A DNA stretch of 16,626 nucleotides from CAZSTA01 sp964609495 [NCBI: uncultured bacterium] (GTDB lineage Bacteria; CAZSTA01). Positions within the stretch are counted from its first letter, which is position 1, and each line of letters begins with the position of its first letter. Location: assembly GCA_964609495.1 (NCBI GenBank), contig CAZSTA010000069.1:1-16626 (forward strand), written 5' to 3'. A program made the translations under genes and the position numbers. Under the pieces are notes generated by a model that was not told the origin of the DNA, did not search any database, and worked only from the letters and a program-made list of their open reading frames with translations. This document shows positions 13,298 to 16,626 of this stretch, in pieces.

Positions 13298-14554
13298 TTA
13301 AGATAGAAACTCTTGAGGGTCAGTGATCTCGCCCTTCAAAGCGGAAGCGGCAACTGTGGCTGGAGAGCCAAGATAGATGAAAGCGTTGGGATTGCCCATC
13401 CTACCCTTGAAGTTTCGATTGGCTGTGGAGATCACATTCTCTCCGTCGGAGGGGACGCCGTTATGAGCACCAACGCATGGCCCACAACCCGGGGTAATGA
13501 CTGCGGCTCCAGCCTCTACTAAAGTCCCAATTACCCCCTCCTCAATAGCCTCAAGAAGTATCTTCTTCGAAGCTGGGCCTACTATGAAGCGGACATCTTC
13601 GGGTATCCTCTTACCCGCCAGGATAGAAGCGGCTATTTTAAGATCTTCCAGACGCCCACCAGTGCAGGTCCCCACGAAAGCCTCGTTAATGGGTGTTCCT
13701 ACCACCTCGGATATAGGCACAACGTTATCAACAGTATGAGGTTTGGCTATTTGAGGCTCTAAGGTGGAGACATCATATTCTAACACCTCGGCGTAGGCGG
13801 CATCTTCATCGGGGAAGACTGGAGTGAAGTCTCTGTCGGAATGAGCTTTGACCCACTCAATAGTTTTCTCATCAGCCACCATCAAGCCAGCCTTGGCTCC
13901 CATCTCCACCGCCATATTGGAGATAGTGAACCTAGCATCCATACTAAGTCCATCTATAGCCTCTCCACCATATTCAACTGATTTATAGGTTGCGCCATCA
14001 GCACCGATCTGCCCTATTAGGTAAAGGATCAGATCCTTAGAGTAAACTCCGCGAGGCAACCTCCCGTTGAGGACAAACTTTATCGATTCGGGCACTTTAA
14101 ACCATAACTTGCCGGAGATCATAGCCGCTGCTAGATCAGTTGATCCCACTCCGGTGGAGAAGACGTTGATCGCTCCATAAGTGCAGGTGTGAGAATCGGA
14201 GGCGATAACCAGATCGCCGGGAACTACATGGCCTTGCTCTGGCATAAGCTGATGACAGATACCTTCACCTACATCGTATAACTTTAATTTATGCTTCTTT
14301 TTGAAATCCCTCATCAATTTGTGCAAGGAGGATACCCCGGAGCTGGGACTAGGAGCACTATGATCTATAACCGCGATTATCAGATCAGGATCAAGGACCT
14401 TCTCCGCATTCATCTCCTCAAACGACTTGATGGCTAAGGGAAAAGTTCCATCATGCCCCATAACAGCATCTAACTCGGCGATAACGATATCTCCAGCGTA
14501 GGCATCCTTATGGCTATGCTGGCTTAATATCTTCTCCGCGATAGTTTTCCCCAT
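13298..14554 (-). CDS. Aconitase/isopropylmalate isomerase-family large subunit
   Basis: 418 residues, the LeuC/homoaconitase two-subunit type. The 4Fe-4S ligands are C297 (VGTCTGGR), C357 and C360 (GCGPCVGAH). Other active-site motifs are VMGHDGT (31-37), VIDHSAPSPSS, the EGICHQLMPEQG segment (97-108) and SDSHTCTYGA (119-128). The protein dehydrates and rehydrates a tricarboxylate or malate-type substrate together with the swivel subunit encoded at 11096-11599. Length and motifs fit the branch that includes homoaconitase, isopropylmalate isomerase and, in some anaerobes, aconitase activity. Placement directly after a citrate/homocitrate-type synthase and in a block with an isocitrate-type dehydrogenase favours citrate to isocitrate. 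The ATG overlaps the stop of the upstream gene by one base (TGATG), so translation is coupled. Confidence 0.8.
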   Translation of the reverse strand: MGKTIAEKILSQHSHKDAYAGDIVIAELDAVMGHDGTFPLAIKSFEEMNAEKVLDPDLIIAVIDHSAPSPSSGVSSLHKLMRDFKKKHKLKLYDVGEGICHQLMPEQGHVVPGDLVIASDSHTCTYGAINVFSTGVGSTDLAAAMISGKLWFKVPESIKFVLNGRLPRGVYSKDLILYLIGQIGADGATYKSVEYGGEAIDGLSMDARFTISNMAVEMGAKAGLMVADEKTIEWVKAHSDRDFTPVFPDEDAAYAEVLEYDVSTLEPQIAKPHTVDNVVPISEVVGTPINEAFVGTCTGGRLEDLKIAASILAGKRIPEDVRFIVGPASKKILLEAIEEGVIGTLVEAGAAVITPGCGPCVGAHNGVPSDGENVISTANRNFKGRMGNPNAFIYLGSPATVAASALKGEITDPQEFLS

Positions 14555-15714
14555 CAGCTAATCCCCTTCTTATTTCTTTTATATTCCTCATAAACATCCC
14601 TCAGCTCTCCTGCGGTGGGAGTTCTCTTCAACTCGACCGTCTCTACTCGCAATATCTCCAATAGCTCTCGAGCTTCCTGCTCCGTCAGCTCGATACCTAT
14701 AGAGCCGTATCTATTTCTCACTGCGGCCATACCGGAGTGCTTCCCGATATTTATCCTCCGTCCACTCATTCCTACATCCTCGGGCAGGAAGGTCTCATAA
14801 TTTCTTGGATCCTTGATGACTCCGTCAGCGTGAATTCCAGAGGCATGAGAGAAGACTCGCTCGCCAATTATGGGTTTCCAGATGGGGAGTTCACAATGAG
14901 AAGCCAGGGCTACATAGTCGCATACCTCTTTGAACATAGTGGTATCTATCCCCACATCGACTCCCATCGTGATCTTAAGAGCCATAACAACCTCCTCTAA
15001 AGCCGCGTTTCCAGCTCGCTCTCCCAATCCGTTCATAGTAGCACCAATCCAGCCCGCTCCAGCTCTCACTCCTGCCAGAGAATTAGCAACAGCCATTCCC
15101 ATATCATTATGGCAATGCATCTCTATATCGATCCCTACCTCATCTATTATCGTCTTGACCATATCATAGGTCGCGACAGGATCAACGTAACCCACGGTAT
15201 CGCAGAATCTCAAACGATCCGCTCCCGCGTCTTTAACTACTTTTGCAAATTTCAGGAGGAAATCCATATCCGTGCGGGTGGAATCCTCAGCGTTGGCTGA
15301 GACATACATCCCTTTGCTCTTGGCATATTCAACGGCTTTTGCCTCCGTGTCCAGAACCCACTGTTTGGTCTTCATCAACTTATGCTCGATCATAATATCG
15401 GAGGTGGATATCGAGGCACAGCACGAATCCAAACCCAGATCTATAGAGGTTTGAAGTTCCTTGATGATAGGACGATGCCAGCCCAACAGACTAGCATTGA
15501 TTCGCCCCGCATCTCTCTCCTTTACCAAAGCCTTCAGATAACTTTGCTCATATCCCCGCTCTGAGGGGAAACCAACCTCTATCTGGTGAACTCCCATATC
15601 AGACAAATATTTAGCTATGGTCAACTTCTCTCTATTAGAGAAGACAACTCCGTAGGTCTGCTCTCCATCTCGCAAGGTTACATCGTTTATTCTAACCTTA
15701 TGTTCGACTATCAA
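14554..15714 (-). CDS. NifV/LeuA-family acyl-CoA lyase, probable Re-citrate synthase
   Basis: 386 residues of the DRE-TIM metallolyase family. Catalytic landmarks: D11-x-T-L-R15-D-G-E-Q ([12 protein letters not shown]), E-V-G-F-P (46-50), the metal ligands H200 and H202 ([14 protein letters not shown]), [13 protein letters not shown] (229-241) and the C-terminal [11 protein letters not shown] (288-298) and INIGKHSG. The leucine-feedback domain of isopropylmalate synthase is absent, placing it with homocitrate synthases (NifV, HCS) and Re-citrate synthases, which add acetyl-CoA to a 2-oxo acid. With PEPC making oxaloacetate and an isocitrate-type dehydrogenase downstream, citrate formation is the best inference; homocitrate synthesis is the main alternative. 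The start is TTG at 15714 with AAAGGAG ten bases upstream; a nearby ATG opens only a three-codon frame. Confidence 0.75.
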   Translation of the reverse strand: MIVEHKVRINDVTLRDGEQTYGVVFSNREKLTIAKYLSDMGVHQIEVGFPSERGYEQSYLKALVKERDAGRINASLLGWHRPIIKELQTSIDLGLDSCCASISTSDIMIEHKLMKTKQWVLDTEAKAVEYAKSKGMYVSANAEDSTRTDMDFLLKFAKVVKDAGADRLRFCDTVGYVDPVATYDMVKTIIDEVGIDIEMHCHNDMGMAVANSLAGVRAGAGWIGATMNGLGERAGNAALEEVVMALKITMGVDVGIDTTMFKEVCDYVALASHCELPIWKPIIGERVFSHASGIHADGVIKDPRNYETFLPEDVGMSGRRINIGKHSGMAAVRNRYGSIGIELTEQEARELLEILRVETVELKRTPTAGELRDVYEEYKRNKKGIS

Positions 15715-15769
15715 TTGTTCATATCTCCTTTCTTATCTTCCTAATTGTGTTATCTCAAATTTAGTGATT

Positions 15770-15798
15770 ATTATACAATATCTAGGGATATTTGTCAA
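15770..15798 (-). promoter_or_regulatory. Perfect consensus promoter of the citrate synthase-like gene
   Basis: Minus-strand TTGACA (15798-15793), 17-base spacer, TATAAT (15775-15770), twelve of twelve bases. The start would be near 15763 with a leader of about 50 bases. It implies strong expression of the first two genes of the carbon block, independent of the four-helix-bundle gene upstream. Confidence 0.85.
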
Positions 15799-15859
15799 GA
15801 AATTGCAAATTTTCGTCTTAAAAAGAATTAATATGACAATCCTTCGGCAAGCGAGAGAC

Positions 15860-16525
15860 TTATTTAATATACTTCTCTTTTCTCTTCCTTAGATTAATTA
15901 TCCTCTTTACCAGAGCCTCGCGCACCTCGATAGCTTGATCGAAGATCACCCTCGTCTGGACTATAGGAACTATACCGCTATTTTCGATCTTAATTACCGC
16001 CTCCAGGCACTTCTCCAAACTAGCAAGGGCTCTCTTGCATTTAGCGATATTGCCACACAATCTATCTTTACTATATCCGATCTCATGACCAGCCGCGATA
16101 TTAGCCTCCACCATCAAGCTACTGCTCTGAAGTCTATACACATCCTCATTTTGCAATTTCCCGTCGTAGATAGGAGTGACAAAGTTATGCACCGCGCTAG
16201 CGAAAAGATGTGCTTTCTGCCAAACAGGAATAAACCTAAAACTTTTAGCGCTCCTTTGCCTCCGTAAATCTATCTGATTATCAGCTTTATAATTATGTTC
16301 GTCATCTGCACCCTTGTCATCTATATTCTCAAAACCGAACTCGGCATACATTCGGTAAAGTTGAGATGAGGAACTATAATATTTCTCTATCTTCTGACCT
16401 CTCCCTTGTATTTCCTCCTTCCACCTATCGAGAAATTCGTCTTCCTCTTGAAAGAGGGCTTCCCAATCATCCTCATCCCAATCTTCTGTTTCGAAATCAC
16501 CGATATAATTCCATATATCGGACAT
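15860..16525 (-). CDS. Four-helix-bundle (S23/IVP-like) protein with acidic N-terminal extension
   Basis: 221 residues. Residues from about 95 on (IPVWQKAHLFASAVHNFVTPI, then LQSSSLMVEANIAAGHEIG, CKRALASLEKCLEAVIKI) follow the pattern of the small four-helix-bundle family that includes proteins encoded in 23S rRNA intervening sequences and the Avd accessory proteins of diversity-generating retroelements: a V-W-Q-K-A opening and an S-S-x-x-x-x-A-N-I-A-x-G helix. The match is by eye and moderate. The first 45 residues are strongly acidic and Trp-rich (NYIGDFETEDWDEDDWEALF), followed by a charged linker, and are not part of that fold. The C-terminus is basic (NLRKRKEKYIK). The ATG follows AAAGGAG. 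It has its own promoter upstream and a 145-base gap after it, so it is a single-gene unit. The role is unknown. Confidence 0.6.
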   Translation of the reverse strand: MSDIWNYIGDFETEDWDEDDWEALFQEEDEFLDRWKEEIQGRGQKIEKYYSSSSQLYRMYAEFGFENIDDKGADDEHNYKADNQIDLRRQRSAKSFRFIPVWQKAHLFASAVHNFVTPIYDGKLQNEDVYRLQSSSLMVEANIAAGHEIGYSKDRLCGNIAKCKRALASLEKCLEAVIKIENSGIVPIVQTRVIFDQAIEVREALVKRIINLRKRKEKYIK

Positions 16526-16581
16526 CTTCTTCTCCTTTCACATAATTTCGGAGTTCAAAATAAAGTAATTCAATTTCTATC

Positions 16582-16610
16582 ATTATATCATAAAAGAGTG
16601 CTTTTTTCAA
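16582..16610 (-). promoter_or_regulatory. Promoter of the four-helix-bundle gene
   Basis: Minus-strand TTGAAA (16610-16605), 17-base spacer and TATAAT (16587-16582), eleven of twelve consensus bases, about 55 bases before the ATG at 16525. Confidence 0.75.
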
Positions 16611-16626
16611 TACTAATTGGATCTAA

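Noticed and set aside
10053-15714. Leucine biosynthesis operon (leuA-leuC-leuD-leuB).
   Set aside because: The synthase lacks the leucine-feedback domain, the dehydrogenase has the isocitrate-type S-x-N loop, and a PEPC gene is part of the block.
10053-15714. Alpha-aminoadipate lysine or coenzyme B pathway (homocitrate, homoaconitase, homoisocitrate dehydrogenase).
   Set aside because: No LysW, LysX, LysY or LysZ-like genes and no methanogen features are present, and the dehydrogenase residues favour isocitrate. Homocitrate synthesis by the first enzyme alone is not excluded.
15799-15815. Imperfect palindrome around TTGCAA just upstream of the citrate synthase promoter as an operator.
   Set aside because: The arms are short, unequal and AT-rich; such a pattern is expected by chance in this intergenic DNA.
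15860-16525. Avd protein of a diversity-generating retroelement.
   Set aside because: There is no reverse transcriptase and I saw no template/variable repeat pair in the window; the fold resemblance alone is not enough.

Overview
The window looks like a bacterial chromosome segment. Every convincing gene is on the minus strand, so the biological order runs from position 16626 down to 1. Five promoter-like sites upstream of genes have a -10 of TATAAT, a 17-base spacer and a -35 near TTGACA. Most starts carry GGAGG-type ribosome binding sites, and TTG and GTG starts occur. These are bacterial signals, although the PEP carboxylase is of the archaeal type. The combination of archaeal-type PEPC, isopropylmalate-family enzymes in place of ordinary citrate synthase and aconitase, a family 57 glycosidase and a B12/radical-SAM protein suggests an anaerobe, perhaps of an uncultured lineage. 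I cannot name the phylum.

Central carbon block (16525 to 10053). A four-helix-bundle protein of unknown role comes first. After a perfect consensus promoter come a NifV/LeuA-like acyl-CoA lyase, probably a Re-type citrate synthase (TTG start), and an aconitase/isopropylmalate-isomerase large subunit. A roughly 200-base regulatory gap follows, with a promoter-like site and two inverted repeats. Then come archaeal-type PEP carboxylase, the aconitase-family small subunit and a short isocitrate-type dehydrogenase. Together they would convert PEP to oxaloacetate, then citrate, isocitrate and 2-oxoglutarate: a complete oxidative route to glutamate made largely from leucine-pathway paralogues. The citrate synthase call is inference. 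The dehydrogenase carries isocitrate-type residues, which supports this reading over leucine or lysine synthesis.

Sugar block (9966 to 5786). A second perfect promoter, whose -35 contains the stop codon of the dehydrogenase, precedes a GH57 alpha-glucan enzyme, a GalT-family nucleotidyltransferase and an AP-endonuclease-2-fold sugar isomerase/epimerase. A glycogen or alpha-glucan turnover role is likely.

Mixed block (5727 to 1399). A PHP phosphoesterase (histidinol-phosphatase-like), a class I methyltransferase, a GNAT acetyltransferase, a DPM1/GtrB-like membrane glycosyltransferase and a B12-binding radical SAM enzyme are closely packed. The last two junctions overlap, which suggests translational coupling. 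The 119-base gap between methyltransferase and acetyltransferase is filled by a double-hairpin repeat; a shorter copy lies in the opposite orientation at 652-709.

End block (1333 to 1). Two small genes of unknown function are followed by a hicB-hicA toxin-antitoxin pair with its own promoter. hicA runs off the window edge.
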